Shown: positions 43,919 to 52,825 of the stretch, piece after piece | Numbering within the stretch: position 1 is the first letter of the stretch | Layout: each line of letters starts with the position of its first letter | From: Sulfurimonas sp. HSL3-1 | GTDB taxonomy: Bacteria; Campylobacterota; Campylobacteria; Campylobacterales; Sulfurimonadaceae | DNA length: 64,000 nucleotides | Assembly: GCF_039645995.1 (NCBI RefSeq) | Contig: NZ_CP147920.1 | Location: forward strand, 2,294,001 to 2,358,000 | Reading direction: 5' to 3' | The notes under the pieces: model-generated | Told to the model about the DNA's origin: nothing | Seen by the model: the letters and a program-made list of their open reading frames with translations, nothing else | The model's database searches: none | Program-made: the position numbers and the translations under genes

Positions 43919-45691
43919 TCAGTGCAGCGGATAACGCTCCATCGTGACGGCCTTGACGCCGGTCGGGGCACCTATGGCCACTTCCCGGTGCACATTGAGG
44001 GCCGGAGCAACGTGCACATCGCGTCCATAAATGTAGCTCTGGTCATCAACGATCACCTTGTAGGCCTTGTCCAGCATCAAAGCCCGCGCGGGCGAGGGGA
44101 TGATCAGCCGGGAGACATCGCTGTGCAGCGCTTCGATCTCAGATGGTTTCAGGCTACCGTTCGCATCGAAAAAGCGCGCCATGACCTCATCGTTGCCGCG
44201 GAATTCGTCCCCGGCATGGTTGGCTTCGAGGTAGAGCGTGTACTCATAGCGGCCGTCGGCCAGCATCGGCTCCTTGATATGGGCAAAACCGCTGTCCGAC
44301 TGGCTCCAGTGGTACCACCCCATCTGCTTCGCCCCCGCGCCGAATTTACGCGGGAATACAAAGGTGCTGTCAACAACGGCACCGATCCCCGAATGGCAGC
44401 CGATGCAAAAGAGCGTCTCCTCGTAGGTCTGGGGCCGCAAGTAGCCCTGCTTATCCTCGATGAAGCCCTGATAAACCCATCCCAGTCCCGTATTGAGGCC
44501 CGTCTCTTCATTGCCGGTGATCGTACGCAGCCGGTTGGGGAAGTCATCTTTGTCCTTGATCTCCGCCTGGGCCGCGTTGGAGAGCTGCGGGTAGGTGTTC
44601 CAGGCGCTCTTGCGTCCGTAACGCAGCTCTTTCATCCGCGGGGCCATCCCGACGCTGCCGTTGGCATCCACGTCGATATAACGCACCGTGTGCAGGAACT
44701 CCGTCTGTTCGGGGTAGAGGCCAGGCGCCATGTGCAGCGCGTTGTCGATCTGCGCGTCTTCGGCCCGCCCGACGTAGTACATGGAGTAGTTGTAAAAGCG
44801 CTTCGTTTCAAAATCGTACGAGGGCGCGGCCCAGCGGTAGACGACCTTTGTCGCCCTGTCGAGGGTACCGTTTTGGTTCAGGTCCACCCCGAACACCTTC
44901 TCGTCCACCGGCTCGATCGCAATGTCGCTGCGTTTGATCAGCGCCTCCACAACGGCGAGGTTGACCTTGTAGACCTCTTTGTCAAAGACGCCCTCCTCGT
45001 TCTGCCGCATCACTTCCGGCAGCCGGATCAGCACATCGTCCGTGGAGCCGTTCGTCGGCCAGAAAGTACCGAGGAAAGGGGAGTAGGCAAAGGCCCGCCA
45101 GCCGGTATAGGCACCCTTCGGGTCACGGTCGAACCCCTCCCCGTCGAACGCGAAGTAGCAGTCGGGGGTAAAGCCGCCCCACTTCCCGTCATGGTTGTAA
45201 TCCCAGGCTTCCGGAACATGTTTCAGGATCTCGCCGAGCATAATGCTCCCGTTGGCGTCAAAGTAGTTGTCCCCGCGGACATAATCGAGGATCGCCGCAT
45301 CGGACACGGCGGCGACGGCATCGGTACGGTCGCTGAAGAGGTTGGTCCACGGGTTCTTGTAGGTCGCTTCGCTGAAGCTGTAGCTCTCCTGCAACGCCGC
45401 ATCGTCGATATAGTTGGGTTCCACCGAATTGGTATGGCAGCTGAAACAGGGGTTGTGCGTGTTCCCGCCGCCATCCTCCGTTTTCGTGTAACACTGCGAC
45501 GTCACATAGGCGCCGTAACTGTTCTTGACGGTCATCGCCGTCACGTCCGTAAAAAGCTGTTCCGTTTCATAGAGACTCGCATTCACCTCGGGAAGAGGTG
45601 TTGGCGTCGCATTGGCGTCACCCGCCGGGGTATCGCTGCTGCAGCCTGAAAACAGTAAAACAAATGCCAGAAGATAAGAGGGGTATGTCAT
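43919..45691 (-). CDS. Dihaem c-type cytochrome lipoprotein
   Basis: A 590-residue lipoprotein (YLLAFVLLFSGC lipobox, Cys at 17) with two haem sites, CFSCH near residue 83 and CIGCH near residue 415, widely spaced as in dihaem enzymes rather than small carriers. Asp/Asn-rich loops such as DVDANGSVG and DLNQNGTLD look like calcium loops. Five acidic-X-N-X-S/T sequons are present. Start ATG follows AAGGAAAG. It is last in the seven-gene Lol-like operon and follows the PhoX-like gene after two hairpins. I do not recognise a named family; it recurs beside PhoX-like proteins as far as I recall, but this needs a search. Confidence 0.75.
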   Translation of the reverse strand: MTYPSYLLAFVLLFSGCSSDTPAGDANATPTPLPEVNASLYETEQLFTDVTAMTVKNSYGAYVTSQCYTKTEDGGGNTHNPCFSCHTNSVEPNYIDDAALQESYSFSEATYKNPWTNLFSDRTDAVAAVSDAAILDYVRGDNYFDANGSIMLGEILKHVPEAWDYNHDGKWGGFTPDCYFAFDGEGFDRDPKGAYTGWRAFAYSPFLGTFWPTNGSTDDVLIRLPEVMRQNEEGVFDKEVYKVNLAVVEALIKRSDIAIEPVDEKVFGVDLNQNGTLDRATKVVYRWAAPSYDFETKRFYNYSMYYVGRAEDAQIDNALHMAPGLYPEQTEFLHTVRYIDVDANGSVGMAPRMKELRYGRKSAWNTYPQLSNAAQAEIKDKDDFPNRLRTITGNEETGLNTGLGWVYQGFIEDKQGYLRPQTYEETLFCIGCHSGIGAVVDSTFVFPRKFGAGAKQMGWYHWSQSDSGFAHIKEPMLADGRYEYTLYLEANHAGDEFRGNDEVMARFFDANGSLKPSEIEALHSDVSRLIIPSPARALMLDKAYKVIVDDQSYIYGRDVHVAPALNVHREVAIGAPTGVKAVTMERYPLH

Positions 45692-45703
45692 ATTTCTTTC
45701 CTT

Positions 45704-45735
45704 GCAGACCGTACGGAGGAGGCGGTACGGTCTGC
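45704..45735 (-). terminator. Intercistronic hairpin before dihaem cytochrome
   Basis: An 11-bp perfect stem, GCAGACCGTAC (45704-45714) and GTACGGTCTGC (45725-45735), loop of 10 nt, ends 12 nt before the cytochrome ATG. There is no T-run. It may act as attenuator, RNase site or block to ribosome access. Confidence 0.55.
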
Positions 45736-45760
45736 ACGAAGAGAAGGCGGAAAGCCCTCT

Positions 45761-45781
45761 CTGATCGCCGGGGGCGATCAG
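45761..45781 (-). terminator. Hairpin overlapping the PhoX-like stop codon
   Basis: CTGATCGCC (45761-45769), loop GGG, GGCGATCAG (45773-45781). It includes the stop codon of the PhoX-like gene (45778-45780). No T-run follows. Confidence 0.5.
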
Positions 45782-47652
45782 AACTTGAACGGTCCAAAGA
45801 CACCGACGAAGGACTCTTTTTGCGCATCCGTCGCCTGGCCGACGAGGCCGTACTCCGCGTCACCGGTAGAGACTTCACCGAAGGGGTGCTGCGTGACGAC
45901 GGTGAGGTAGTCGTAACCCTTGACGTTGCGCTCCCAGTACGGAGACGTTGTCTCGGAACCGTACGGCGTGGAGATGATGCGGGTCATCTTTTCGCTAACG
46001 ACATCATAGGCCCAGACAAAGTCATTCGGGTGGTAGCCGGTGTCTTCGCCGATCGCCAGGATGTTCTGTCCCGCGAGATAGGTCACGTTGTCCGGGTTGG
46101 CGATGCCGCTGGCCGCACAAGTGTAGCTTTCATAGGCGGAACCTTCCGGGTAGCTTGCCGGCGCACCTGCGACAACCCCGTACATGTTGCTGACGACATA
46201 GTTACTGTCGATCTTGCTCTGCACCGTATCATAGGCTGCCTGACTTTCGCCGTTGATGTTCAGGCCGTAAACCGCGCCGCACTTGTTGTCGCTGAGCTGG
46301 ACGTCGCCCTCGCCATCCGTCATCCCTTTAGTGACCTGGCTCATTGCTACGAACAGGACACCGTGATCAGGGTCAAAGGTGATCCCCTCTTCTTTTCTGA
46401 ACTCGGTCGTCGCGCCCTTCATCGCAGCGTAACGGCGTGTTTCGAGGAATGCTGCTGCTTTGTCCATACCGGTTTTGACCTGCAGACACTCTTTGCCCAT
46501 CGCCGTGTTGACGTAGGTATAGCCCGGGTTACAGGCATCGGCAACAGGCGCTTCGTAAGCAAAAATGTCGCTGAAGACCGGCTCGCCGGCAACGATCGTC
46601 CGGATCTCCGCATCCGTCGCGTGCCCCAGTTTGATCCACATCAGGTCGGCTTTGCCGGCACCTTCGTCGGAGGTCTGGATCCATTTGGCCGCGTACAGTG
46701 TCCCCGCGCTCAGATCCTGCGCTGCATCGGCAATATACATGTAGAAGCCGACGTTCGTGCCATCGTCAGAGAGGTACGCCGTACGCTCGTCCGGCATGAC
46801 GTAGGCAAGTTCCCATGCCGCGCGGCCCATGCTGAAGTGTTTTGTATAACCGAAGACCGGTGTCGCAGCAGACGCGTCAACCGTGACTTCCGGGATCCAG
46901 CCGTAGAAGTACGGGTTGTTGTCCGCCGTGGCGTTCGCGTTGTTCTCGTCATTCCAGTAGAACTTCGTCACCTCGTTGAAGCGGGAATTGCCTGTCAGCT
47001 TCGTGGAAGGATCGAGCGTATCCTCGATTTTTTTCGCATCGGGTTCATACTCTTCGGAGCCGAGGTGCGATTCCCACGGCGTTGTCATACCGGCACAATG
47101 GACCCAGCCGCCGAACTCCGCTTTCTGGCTGATATACTGCATGGAGTCCGGTTTGACGGAGAGCGTACCGTTGTTCTGCTGCAGCTCCATCCCGTACATG
47201 CCGCCGATGCCGCATTCGAACTGGTTGACCATGAAAATACGGCCGTTGGCGCGCAGAATAGAGGAGTGGTCCAGACCCGAACCGTCGCCGCTGTTCGTAC
47301 CGTTACAGATATACGGGCTGCCGTCGGTAAAAGCGATCGCCGCGTCCGTATGGTCTTTGAGCAGGCCGAAAGTCTCGCCGTTGTTCACATCCGCCGTCGC
47401 CATCAGCTTCGTAAAGCCAATCGTCGCCGTCTTACCCGTTTCGAGGTAGGTCACGCTGTCTGTTGCGCGGAGTGAAGACTTCTCCTCATCGAGCACAGGA
47501 GCGCTCAGCTCCGAAAAAGAGAGCAGTGTCGCTTCGTTCGCGTTCGGAGTAATGCCGTCAACGCCGTTGGAGCCGTCTTCGGTACAGCCGCTGAGCATCA
47601 GCAGTGCTGCTGCCGAGGCGGATAACATGATCATTGTTTTATCAAACTTCAT
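45778..47652 (-). CDS. PhoX-like (DUF839) lipoprotein
   Basis: A 624-residue protein of the PhoX/DUF839 beta-propeller type; PhoX proteins are Ca/Fe-dependent alkaline phosphatases. Typical parts are EEGITFDPDHGVLFVAMSQV, a Cys/Asn-rich centre and IANPDNVTYLAGQNILAIGE. Instead of the usual twin-arginine signal it has a Sec lipobox (AAALLMLSGCTED). ATG at 47652 has AAGGAT 8 nt upstream. The same frame stays open to an ATG at 47760 with GGGAG, which would add a 36-residue membrane helix; which start is used is open. It lies between a beta-barrel gene and the dihaem cytochrome. Phosphatase activity is not proven. Confidence 0.75.
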   Translation of the reverse strand: MKFDKTMIMLSASAAALLMLSGCTEDGSNGVDGITPNANEATLLSFSELSAPVLDEEKSSLRATDSVTYLETGKTATIGFTKLMATADVNNGETFGLLKDHTDAAIAFTDGSPYICNGTNSGDGSGLDHSSILRANGRIFMVNQFECGIGGMYGMELQQNNGTLSVKPDSMQYISQKAEFGGWVHCAGMTTPWESHLGSEEYEPDAKKIEDTLDPSTKLTGNSRFNEVTKFYWNDENNANATADNNPYFYGWIPEVTVDASAATPVFGYTKHFSMGRAAWELAYVMPDERTAYLSDDGTNVGFYMYIADAAQDLSAGTLYAAKWIQTSDEGAGKADLMWIKLGHATDAEIRTIVAGEPVFSDIFAYEAPVADACNPGYTYVNTAMGKECLQVKTGMDKAAAFLETRRYAAMKGATTEFRKEEGITFDPDHGVLFVAMSQVTKGMTDGEGDVQLSDNKCGAVYGLNINGESQAAYDTVQSKIDSNYVVSNMYGVVAGAPASYPEGSAYESYTCAASGIANPDNVTYLAGQNILAIGEDTGYHPNDFVWAYDVVSEKMTRIISTPYGSETTSPYWERNVKGYDYLTVVTQHPFGEVSTGDAEYGLVGQATDAQKESFVGVFGPFKF

Positions 47653-47770
47653 CGTCCAATCCTTGTTTAAAAAAGATGGCGAATTGTAGAAGGCGAATAT
47701 TACGCCCGCGATGCCGATTGATATCGCCAGCGTTACGGCAAGGATACGTTTTGAAAACATTCGTTTCTCC

Positions 47771-48910
47771 CTAGTAGCTGGCCTGCCACTCCAGGTAGAA
47801 GCGCTCGCCGTAGGGACCGAACGCGCTGCTGTCGCTGCCGAAACCCAGCAGCATACCGGCCGTGAAGGTATTGTGGTCGTTCAGGGTGTAGGTCAATGAC
47901 GGTGCGACGAAACGGCTGCTCGCCTCGTCGAAACTCTCTATATAGAGAAACGACCCGCTGAAAGCGAGGTTGAAATCGTATGTCAGAGTCGTCCCGGCGT
48001 AAAAAGGGGACTGCACCATATTCCCAACCAGTTCATCGGCGTAGTTGTCAAGCAGCTGCGTATAGGTGAAGGTCTCGGAACTGTAGAGTGCTTCAACGAC
48101 CCAGGTGATGCCGTTCTCGAACCCGTAGTCGAACCCGGCGATCCCCTGGAAAAACTCGGTGTCCAGGAGGTCGCTTTTGAAATACCCCCCTTCGCTCCGC
48201 CACTCCGCCCCGGTACTGAAAAAGTTCCCTTCAAGCTCATACCCGATCATCAGGGTATCTTCGCTGCGGATAAAATCGAGTCCGACATCGGCGAAGGCCA
48301 GATACCCTTTGGCGCGGGCAGCATACTTGAACGTGCGGTCGTGGCGGACGGATGCGACGGCAGTGACGGTGCTGAGATCACTGGGGGCATAGCTGTAGGT
48401 CGCCGCCAATACACCGTACACCTCGTCGGGTTCCAGGGCATAGCTGTTTTTCGCGTTATAGAGGTCCGTCGGCGTCCAGATCCGCCCCACCCCCATGCTG
48501 ATCTTCTGTATCCCGGCGGTGATCCGCTGCACACTGTCCTCGTAGCCGCCGTAGAGGCGGTAGATTCGTGCATGGGCAGCCCCAGGCCCGTAATGCTGCG
48601 CTTCGGTGCGCACTTCGAACGGGATATCCGGCCGGACCTCGTCAAACAGCGCGAATTCGTCGCTGTGCACATACCCATTCCCCAGGTAATTGACGACGTC
48701 ACCGATACCCGTCAAGAAATAGGCCCCGCTGCGCCAGCCGCCGCTGAGCCGGAGCCGGTCATAGTCATAGGTGTACGCCGTGTTGTCGAGACCGGAGTGC
48801 TGCTGCTGCAGGAAATTCGTATTCTCGATCGTGAAGGTCGTTTCCGCCGCCTGCAGCGGCAGCAGGACTGAAAGCAGTACCGACCCAGCCCATAGCCGCC
48901 AAAGGGTCAT
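47771..48910 (-). CDS. Outer-membrane beta-barrel of the Lol-like operon
   Basis: A 379-residue barrel with signal peptide (WRLWAGSVLLSVLLPLQAAE). Strands alternate through the length (YDYDRLRLSGGWRSGAYFLT, IARIYRLYGGYED-type segments) and the last strand ends EWQASY. It overlaps the ABC ATPase gene by 4 nt and precedes the PhoX-like gene by 10 nt. The position between an exporter and two lipoproteins suggests an outer-membrane exit or anchoring partner, but its family is not recognised; a plain porin is the alternative. Confidence 0.7.
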   Translation of the reverse strand: MTLWRLWAGSVLLSVLLPLQAAETTFTIENTNFLQQQHSGLDNTAYTYDYDRLRLSGGWRSGAYFLTGIGDVVNYLGNGYVHSDEFALFDEVRPDIPFEVRTEAQHYGPGAAHARIYRLYGGYEDSVQRITAGIQKISMGVGRIWTPTDLYNAKNSYALEPDEVYGVLAATYSYAPSDLSTVTAVASVRHDRTFKYAARAKGYLAFADVGLDFIRSEDTLMIGYELEGNFFSTGAEWRSEGGYFKSDLLDTEFFQGIAGFDYGFENGITWVVEALYSSETFTYTQLLDNYADELVGNMVQSPFYAGTTLTYDFNLAFSGSFLYIESFDEASSRFVAPSLTYTLNDHNTFTAGMLLGFGSDSSAFGPYGERFYLEWQASY

Positions 48911-49575
48911 GGCACGACTTGCCCGTCGCTGAGCTTGATGATCCGGCGGGCCTGTTCCACGACGTAATCGTCGTGAGAAGAGAAGAGGATCGTGATCTTT
49001 TCGACCGCGTTAAGCTGCTTCATCATCGCCATCAGGTGCTCGGAGTTGCGCGAATCGAGGTTCGCCGTCGGCTCGTCGGCCAGGATGAGCTTCGGTTTTG
49101 CCGCCACCGCCCGGGCCACGGCGACACGCTGCTGCTGACCCCCGCTGATGTGGCCGGGCATGGCATCGAGCTTCTCCTCTATCTCCAGAAGACGTGCCAC
49201 TTCCGCCACCCTCTGTTCGATCGCTTCGGGCGCAAAACCGCGCAGCTTCATAATGAAGCCGATGTTCTCGCGCACGGTGAGGACGGGTACAAGGTTATAG
49301 GCCTGGAAGACGAAGCCGATCTGCTCCAGGCGCAGCCGCGAGCGCGCCCCCTCGTCCAGGCCCGAGAGTTCGGTACCGTCGATGGTGATGGAGCCGCTGT
49401 CGACAGCGTCGAGCGCCCCGATAGCGTTGAGCAGCGTCGTTTTGCCGCAGCCCGACGGCCCCGTAATGACCCCGTACTCCCCCGTCGCGACGGCGAGGTC
49501 GATATCGCGCAGGGCGTGCACCTCGCGCTCCGTATCCTTGTAAAAATATTTGTTCACTCTGCGCAGTTCGATCAT
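48907..49575 (-). CDS. ABC ATPase, LolD/MacB type
   Basis: A 222-residue ATPase: Walker A GPSGCGKTTLLNAIG, Q-loop VFQAYNLVPVL, signature SGGQQQRVAVARA and Walker B PKLILADEPTANLDS, with the H-loop in FSSHDDY. LolD- and MacB-like type VII exporters share this pattern. It overlaps both neighbours by 4 nt (a permease upstream, the barrel gene downstream). Its partners are the two FtsX-type permeases. Confidence 0.92.
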   Translation of the reverse strand: MIELRRVNKYFYKDTEREVHALRDIDLAVATGEYGVITGPSGCGKTTLLNAIGALDAVDSGSITIDGTELSGLDEGARSRLRLEQIGFVFQAYNLVPVLTVRENIGFIMKLRGFAPEAIEQRVAEVARLLEIEEKLDAMPGHISGGQQQRVAVARAVAAKPKLILADEPTANLDSRNSEHLMAMMKQLNAVEKITILFSSHDDYVVEQARRIIKLSDGQVVP

Positions 49576-50807
49576 ACCTGTATCACCTCGATAGGATTAA
49601 GCTTTTTGAGCCTTCGCAACGGCATCAGCACCGAAACGATCGCCGCGGCGACAATGGCCAGGAAGGTGTTGGAGAAGTAGCGGCTCTTGATATCGGCATA
49701 CACGACGGCGTTGTAGCCGAAGGCCTCCAGACCCGCCGCGTATTCGCGCAGGTCGAGCCCTTGCGTCTGCAGGTACCACAGGGCGGCGTAGCTGGTGAAC
49801 GCCCCCAGCACGAAACCGACCACGCCCAGCACCAGCGCCTCCGCGGCGACCTGGGTGCGCAGCTGCGACTGGGGCGTTCCCAGTGCGATCAGGATGCCGA
49901 ACTCCCGGGTACGTTCCAACACCGAGACGAGCATGACGCCGAAGATCCCGATCAGTACGACGAGCATGACGATGGCGAAGGTGATGGAGTTGAAGATGAC
50001 CATCATCTCCTGCATCTGCTGGAGCACCGGATAGAGCGTCTGCCACGTCTCGACCTCCAGCCCCGGGAAGGCGGCCTGTAGCCGCGCGGCAACCGCTTCC
50101 GTCTGCGCAGGCACCGCCAGCCGCAGCGCCACCTGGGTCGCGCCGTTCTCCCCCAGTCCCGAAAAGGTGCGGCTGCGCGGCAGGGCGACGTAGATCGTCT
50201 GGTTGTCGATAAGCAGGTTCGACGTCTGTACGATCGCCGTCACATAGAGCGAAACGGCGCTGATATCCCCCTGGGCGTTCTGCGACGAGAAGACCAGGCG
50301 GTGTCCCACCTCGACGCCCAGGTCTTCCGCCAGTTTCTTGCCGATGGCACAGCCGTTCTGCCGCCGGCCCCAATCGATCTTCCCCGCTTTGACGAAGCCG
50401 GAGAGCTGCCCGAAGCGCTCTTCGGCCTCGAGGTCGATGCCGACCAGCCGCCCCATCGCCGACTTGCGCGCCGTCGAGGCCAATCCGGTCTGCGACAGCC
50501 GGACGGAGTAGGAGGCGACCGCCGGGTCCGTATCGAGCGCTGCCAGCAGCGGCCGGTCGTCGGCGATGGCGTACTCTAGGCTCTGGTAGAGCCGGAACTT
50601 CGGGGCATAGACGGAGATCTCGCCGCTGTCGCTGCGGATCGTGCTCTCGCGCATCGTTTTGACCATGCCGTCGTAAAGCCCCTCGATGGCGAGCATCGCC
50701 GTCATACTTCCGGCGATCATGAGGATGACGAGCCCGGAACGGCGGGCGCGGCGCCACAGGCTGTGCCACGCCATCTTCAGTGCCAATGCGAAGGTCGTTT
50801 TAGACAT
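49572..50807 (-). CDS. FtsX/MacB-type ABC permease (second of two)
   Basis: A 411-residue permease with one N-terminal helix (RRSGLVILMIAGSMTAMLAI), a large periplasmic domain (about 45-270) and three C-terminal helices (about 285-400, e.g. NSITFAIVMLVVLIGIFGVM, LGVVGFVLGAFTSYAALWYL). ATG at 50807 overlaps the preceding permease by 8 nt. Topology matches LolC/LolE and MacB, which move lipoproteins or substrates without a membrane tunnel. It pairs with the 406-residue permease. Confidence 0.88.
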   Translation of the reverse strand: MSKTTFALALKMAWHSLWRRARRSGLVILMIAGSMTAMLAIEGLYDGMVKTMRESTIRSDSGEISVYAPKFRLYQSLEYAIADDRPLLAALDTDPAVASYSVRLSQTGLASTARKSAMGRLVGIDLEAEERFGQLSGFVKAGKIDWGRRQNGCAIGKKLAEDLGVEVGHRLVFSSQNAQGDISAVSLYVTAIVQTSNLLIDNQTIYVALPRSRTFSGLGENGATQVALRLAVPAQTEAVAARLQAAFPGLEVETWQTLYPVLQQMQEMMVIFNSITFAIVMLVVLIGIFGVMLVSVLERTREFGILIALGTPQSQLRTQVAAEALVLGVVGFVLGAFTSYAALWYLQTQGLDLREYAAGLEAFGYNAVVYADIKSRYFSNTFLAIVAAAIVSVLMPLRRLKKLNPIEVIQV

Positions 50808-52020
50808 GGTGCATCGCCTCCACCGGGGTGTAGCGCTTGACGACCGCAATGGGGTAGAGGACAGCCAGCATATTGAGGGCAAAGACGACCCCCGCGTTCC
50901 AGCCGATGGTGAACCAATCAAAACGCATCGGGATCTGGTCGTCGACGATCCCGTAGTCGCGGTACGCCTCCGCGATCCCCTCGATCACCATGGGGTGCAG
51001 CTCGAAATACCAGGCGATCGGCGCCCCCACTGCCACGGAGAGCCCGACGGCCGCCGTCGCAATCAGCAGCATCTCCAGCAGTAGCAGTGCGGAGACGTTC
51101 CGGGGGGAGAGGCCGATGGCGCGCAGCATCCCCAGCTCCCGGGTCCGTCCGACGATGTTGAGGAAACTGAAGATCATGATGACAAAGAAGATGACGACGA
51201 AGAAGACCCCCATCGAGATGTAGCCGAAGACGCTGTCCACCTCCATCGCCTCCACCTGCGCATGCATCAGCACCGTCCACGGCACGGCCTCGAGCCCCTC
51301 TGCCAGACCAGCCTGCACCGCGTTGACCGTCTGCGGCAGCGCCGTGAGATCATCGACGGAAGCAACGATGTACGACGCCATATCCCCGCTCAGCATCAGG
51401 GTGTCGTAGTACGCCTTGTTTACAAACGCGGAGGAGGCGTCAAATTCGAAAAGGCCCGTTTTGAAAATGCCGACGACCCGGAAATTCTCCGCGGCGAAGG
51501 AGTCGTCCGTCGCCGTGCCGATGAGCGCCACCGTATCGCCGACCCCCACCTTCAGCCTGACAGCCAATTCGCTGCCGATGTAAAGCGCGTTGGTGTCGTT
51601 GTCCTCGAGGTAGCGCCCCTCACGGCGCGCTTCGGCCATTTTGGACAGCCGCCGTTCCCCTCCGGGGTTGATGCCCACGACCATCGCCCCGACGGAGTCA
51701 CGGGGAGTGGAGAGCAGCGCGAAACTCTCCAGGCGCGGGGCATAGGCCGCGATCCCCTCCGTGCGCGCCAACAGCGCCTCTTCCGCCGAGACATCGGTCA
51801 GCAGGTAGTCGTAACCCCCCTCTTCACGGTACCCTTTTTTATAGATATGCAGGGCGTTTTCATAGATGTCGAGGGCGCTTTTGAGCATATGTGCATGCGA
51901 ACCGTCCATCAGGGCGACGTAGACGATAAAGAGCAGGGAGCTGAAAAACGTCAGCGCAAAGGTGACGACGGTCCGCCCTTTGTAATGGAGGATGTTTTTC
52001 AGCGCCAGTCCGAACATCAT
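50800..52020 (-). CDS. FtsX/MacB-type ABC permease (first of two)
   Basis: A 406-residue permease with the same four-helix layout: KGRTVVTFALTFFSSLLFIV near the start, a periplasmic domain, then GYISMGVFFVVIFFVIMIFS and LLLLEMLLIATAAVGLSVAV. It follows the LolA-like gene by 5 nt. Two different permeases in one operon with one ATPase mirrors LolC/LolE/LolD. It carries no lipoprotein signal. Confidence 0.88.
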   Translation of the reverse strand: MMFGLALKNILHYKGRTVVTFALTFFSSLLFIVYVALMDGSHAHMLKSALDIYENALHIYKKGYREEGGYDYLLTDVSAEEALLARTEGIAAYAPRLESFALLSTPRDSVGAMVVGINPGGERRLSKMAEARREGRYLEDNDTNALYIGSELAVRLKVGVGDTVALIGTATDDSFAAENFRVVGIFKTGLFEFDASSAFVNKAYYDTLMLSGDMASYIVASVDDLTALPQTVNAVQAGLAEGLEAVPWTVLMHAQVEAMEVDSVFGYISMGVFFVVIFFVIMIFSFLNIVGRTRELGMLRAIGLSPRNVSALLLLEMLLIATAAVGLSVAVGAPIAWYFELHPMVIEGIAEAYRDYGIVDDQIPMRFDWFTIGWNAGVVFALNMLAVLYPIAVVKRYTPVEAMHHV

Positions 52021-52025
52021 GATCC

Positions 52026-52757
52026 CTAGCGCGAGTAGCGTTTAAGCGCCTGCTTCGTGAAATAGCTGCCGCTCACGCCCCGGTCGTAGACGACGTCGGA
52101 GAGAAGCACCAGCGTCTCGTTCTTCTCCTTGCCCTTCTCCAGCGGTTTGATCCGCATGACCGTCGGGACATGGTGGGTACCGAAGGTTTTGACGTCGCTG
52201 TAAAACATCTCCCGCACCTTGCTGCCGAAATCGTCGTAAAAGACGTCATGCATCTGGGTATAGGTCTGCCGATCGATCGTCGAGACGATCCGTCCCCACA
52301 CGACAGCGGCATCGGGTTTCGGGGTGAAAGCGATGGTCACCGTCTCCGCCGTCTTTTCGAGGATCTCCGCATCGTAGTCGTCGACCATCGAGCTCTCCTT
52401 AACCATATCGTCGTTGGTAAAGTCGCTTCCCATCCAGCTCTGCAGCATCATCGATGGCGGGATCTTGACGATGCGTTCGATCTTCGGCACGTACTGCCAT
52501 AGCTGCTTGTCAAGTTTCAGGAAGGTGATGCCGCGGTCTTTGGGCGGGTAAAGGATCTTCATAAAGCTCTTCGTCTTCCCTTCGGCCCAGCTCTCGATCC
52601 GCACCGTCCGCTTGTGCCGTGCCGAGGTGATGACCATCTCCAGCTTCATGTAGACGTCTTTACCGCGAAGATTGTCTTCCACTTTTTTGACAATGTCAGA
52701 CGCCTCGGAACCGAACAGCAGGAGCGTCATCGAGAGCCAGAGCAACAGTAACCGCAT
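52026..52757 (-). CDS. LolA-like outer-membrane lipoprotein-sorting protein
   Basis: A 243-residue exported protein (signal RLLLLWLSMTLLLFGSEAS) of the LolA-like group with an open beta-barrel half. Seen: DNLRGKDVYMKLEMVITSAR, ILYPPKDRGITFLKLDKQLW, YVPKIERIVKIPPSMMLQSW and MGSDFTNDDMV. Such proteins carry hydrophobic or lipid-linked cargo across the periplasm. It is first in the operon, with a TATAAT at 52785-52790 and GGGAGGG ribosome site, and is followed by its transporter genes. Confidence 0.85.
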   Translation of the reverse strand: MRLLLLWLSMTLLLFGSEASDIVKKVEDNLRGKDVYMKLEMVITSARHKRTVRIESWAEGKTKSFMKILYPPKDRGITFLKLDKQLWQYVPKIERIVKIPPSMMLQSWMGSDFTNDDMVKESSMVDDYDAEILEKTAETVTIAFTPKPDAAVVWGRIVSTIDRQTYTQMHDVFYDDFGSKVREMFYSDVKTFGTHHVPTVMRIKPLEKGKEKNETLVLLSDVVYDRGVSGSYFTKQALKRYSR

Positions 52758-52784
52758 CGCGTATTCCCTCCCCTCGTTTTACCG

Positions 52785-52790
52785 ATTATA
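52785..52790 (-). promoter_or_regulatory. TATAAT -10 of the Lol-like operon
   Basis: TATAAT on the minus strand, about 28 nt upstream of the LolA-like ATG. It faces the rnhB promoter in the 68-nt divergent gap. None of the ATGAAG direct repeats found at the cytochrome promoters is present. Confidence 0.6.
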
Positions 52791-52813
52791 GCTATATTTG
52801 GGCCGGAACACCC

Positions 52814-52819
52814 TAAAAT
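52814..52819 (+). promoter_or_regulatory. TAAAAT -10 of rnhB, leaderless layout
   Basis: TAAAAT ends 6 nt before the rnhB ATG (52826), leaving no space for a Shine-Dalgarno sequence. Confidence 0.5.
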
Positions 52820-52825
52820 ATCTAA

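Noticed and set aside
43922-45649. Long plus-strand open frame opposite the dihaem cytochrome gene
   Set aside because: It mirrors the real gene because GC-rich third codon positions remove stops on the other strand. The minus-strand product has a lipobox and two CxxCH sites; the plus-strand translation is Arg/His/Val-rich with no family features. The same holds for long opposite frames at 3101-4117, 8103-9944, 14969-16510, 17711-19690 and 45598-47475.
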